DNA of 6,268 bases. It comes from Bdellovibrionales bacterium (GTDB lineage Bacteria; Bdellovibrionota; Bdellovibrionia; Bdellovibrionales; JAMPXM01). Where the stretch lies: assembly GCA_005792225.1 (NCBI GenBank), contig SXSP01000223.1:1-6268 (forward strand), given 5' to 3'. Shown one piece after another: positions 5,113 through 6,268 of the stretch (position 1 is the first letter of the stretch; each line of letters opens with the position of its first letter). A program made the position numbers and the translations under genes. The notes beneath the pieces were generated by a model, which did no database searches, was not told the DNA's origin, and saw only the letters and a list, made by a program, of their open reading frames with translations.

Positions 5113-6268
5113 GTTCTTCTTCATCATCCTGCTCACGCTGATTCTCTCGGCGCTTGCGATCAACTTCGTTCACATCTACTTCTTCCGCAACCAACGCCTG
5201 ATTTTGATCGATCAACAAATCGCCACGACTTCCGACGCCCTCATCAGCTCCGACATCTTTCGAAGCGCCCTCGCCGATCCCAAAACGATCGATGCAAAAA
5301 TCACCTCCGTCATCGGCCCCTTGCGCATCGGAAAAGTCTTCGTCATCCGCGACAAATCCGCAAAGGTCCTCTACGAAAGCGGAAGCATGCTCCTGCTCCC
5401 GGTCCAGCTTCCCACATCACCGGAATGGGTCGGCGTTGAAACCGATCAACACTACATCCGCATCCGCAACATCGAGCTCCCCGGAAAATCCAGAGCCACC
5501 CTCCAGGTCGGCCTCGTGCTCGATCAAAACTTCATCGCTTGGGAAATCCTCGACACGCAAGTGATCAACTACATCACCGCCATCACCCTTGCGATCTTCC
5601 TTGCATCCGTGATGGTCACGTTCTTCTTGCTCGCCCCTTTGCGCAACTTGATCACCCACCTCGGCCACGCGACCGAAAATCTCAGTAACCTCAAGGATGT
5701 CGATCCTCTCCCCAACCGCCTCTTCAAATACGCCAGCGGATTCTGGGCGCGCTCGGACGAATTCTCGATGCTCGTTGAAACCGTTCAACGCCTCATCGAC
5801 CGCATCAACCAAAACTACAAACTCACCCGCGCCTGGACCCTCCAGATGGCTCACGAGCTCAAAACTCCACTCAGCATCATCCGCGCGACCACCGACTCGC
5901 AATTGCGTAAAGGCGCAATCCCGCAAAAGCACGCAAACGAAATCGTCACCGAAGTGAACCAAATGTCCTCCATCATCAACGACTTCCTCGACTGGGCCGA
6001 ACTCGAAAGCTCAGCACTCCCCAAAGATCTCCACTCACTCAAAATCCGCACGAGCCTCCAAAAAGTCGTCACTCGCCTGAACCAAGTCGCGCCCGACCGA
6101 ATCCGCACCGAGATCCACAACGACTTCAACGTCATCGCCAACCCCAACCACCTCGATCAATTGATCACGAACCTCCTCACCAACGCCCTGAAGTTCTCCC
6201 CATCCGACGCCCCAGTACAAGTCCACGTGAGCGGTCGCACCCTCTCCGTCCGCGACCACGGCCCCGGC
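5102..6268 (+). CDS. Membrane sensor histidine kinase, 3' end beyond window
   Basis: The open frame runs from TTG (5102) to the window edge, giving 389 residues without a stop. The N-terminus MRNRFFFIILLTLILSALAI is the first membrane segment (~5-25). A periplasmic sensor region of ~130 residues follows, then the second segment (~157-178) and a HAMP-like linker. HisKA has the H-box MAHELKTPL with His251. The ATPase domain begins with the N-box NLLTNALKF (Asn361) and the window ends in G1 (DHGPG, Asp385). The G2 box and end of the ATPase lie outside. It should phosphorylate the response regulator encoded just upstream. Its start lies 11 bases inside that gene, so translational coupling is likely. 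No strong ribosome site is visible, only GGA-containing sequence. TTG is the first possible start, and the next in-frame Met is residue 97, past the first membrane segment. The coding strand is markedly C-rich and G-poor. The signal sensed is unknown. Confidence 0.9.
   Translation, partial: MRNRFFFIILLTLILSALAINFVHIYFFRNQRLILIDQQIATTSDALISSDIFRSALADPKTIDAKITSVIGPLRIGKVFVIRDKSAKVLYESGSMLLLPVQLPTSPEWVGVETDQHYIRIRNIELPGKSRATLQVGLVLDQNFIAWEILDTQVINYITAITLAIFLASVMVTFFLLAPLRNLITHLGHATENLSNLKDVDPLPNRLFKYASGFWARSDEFSMLVETVQRLIDRINQNYKLTRAWTLQMAHELKTPLSIIRATTDSQLRKGAIPQKHANEIVTEVNQMSSIINDFLDWAELESSALPKDLHSLKIRTSLQKVVTRLNQVAPDRIRTEIHNDFNVIANPNHLDQLITNLLTNALKFSPSDAPVQVHVSGRTLSVRDHGPG

Noticed and set aside
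5417..5962. 181-codon open frame on the minus strand
   Set aside because: It lies opposite the membrane histidine kinase, whose motifs are clear; the frame stays open because of the kinase's C-ending codons.

Overview
The window is ordinary, gene-dense chromosomal DNA from a Gram-negative bacterium. The Gram-negative reading rests on two lipobox lipoproteins whose residue after the lipobox Cys suits outer-membrane sorting, and on a class II aldolase of the E. coli FbaA type. Base composition is moderately GC-rich. The lineage cannot be fixed from the sequence; a proteobacterial or Bdellovibrionota-like host is only an impression. I see no insertion sequence, CRISPR array, tRNA, rRNA or phage gene.

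Layout. Positions 1-350 (+) hold the C-terminal end of a class II fructose-bisphosphate aldolase. It converges, with overlapping stop codons, on a soluble hybrid sensor histidine kinase (2365-347, -) built as RsbRD_N-like / PAS / HisKA / HATPase_c / receiver. Upstream of it on the same strand is a short CDF-type cation efflux membrane protein (3198-2512, -) with a Cys/His-rich tail. A 213-base intergenic region follows, carrying a near-perfect 22-bp palindrome (3290-3311) that looks like the operator of a dimeric repressor. Next come two lipoproteins of one family, encoded tail-to-tail with abutting stop codons (3412-3846 + and 4152-3847 -). They share a four-cysteine module with identical Cys spacing. 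The second lipoprotein has a textbook intrinsic terminator (4199-4167, -) directly before its ribosome binding site, with no gene behind it on that strand. This points to an attenuated leader or a small RNA. Finally, 4441-6268 (+) holds an OmpR-family response regulator and its membrane histidine kinase. The two genes overlap by 11 bases, and the kinase runs off the window end.

How they fit together. The regulator/kinase pair at the right is a conventional two-component system whose signal and targets cannot be read from the sequence. The hybrid kinase is a separate cytoplasmic phosphorelay input that probably needs a phosphotransfer partner elsewhere. The CDF gene may be controlled through the palindrome. 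The lipoproteins are of unknown function and are the least explained part of the window, together with the leader RNA in front of one of them. Non-ATG starts are frequent: GTG for the CDF gene and the second lipoprotein, TTG for the response regulator and its kinase.
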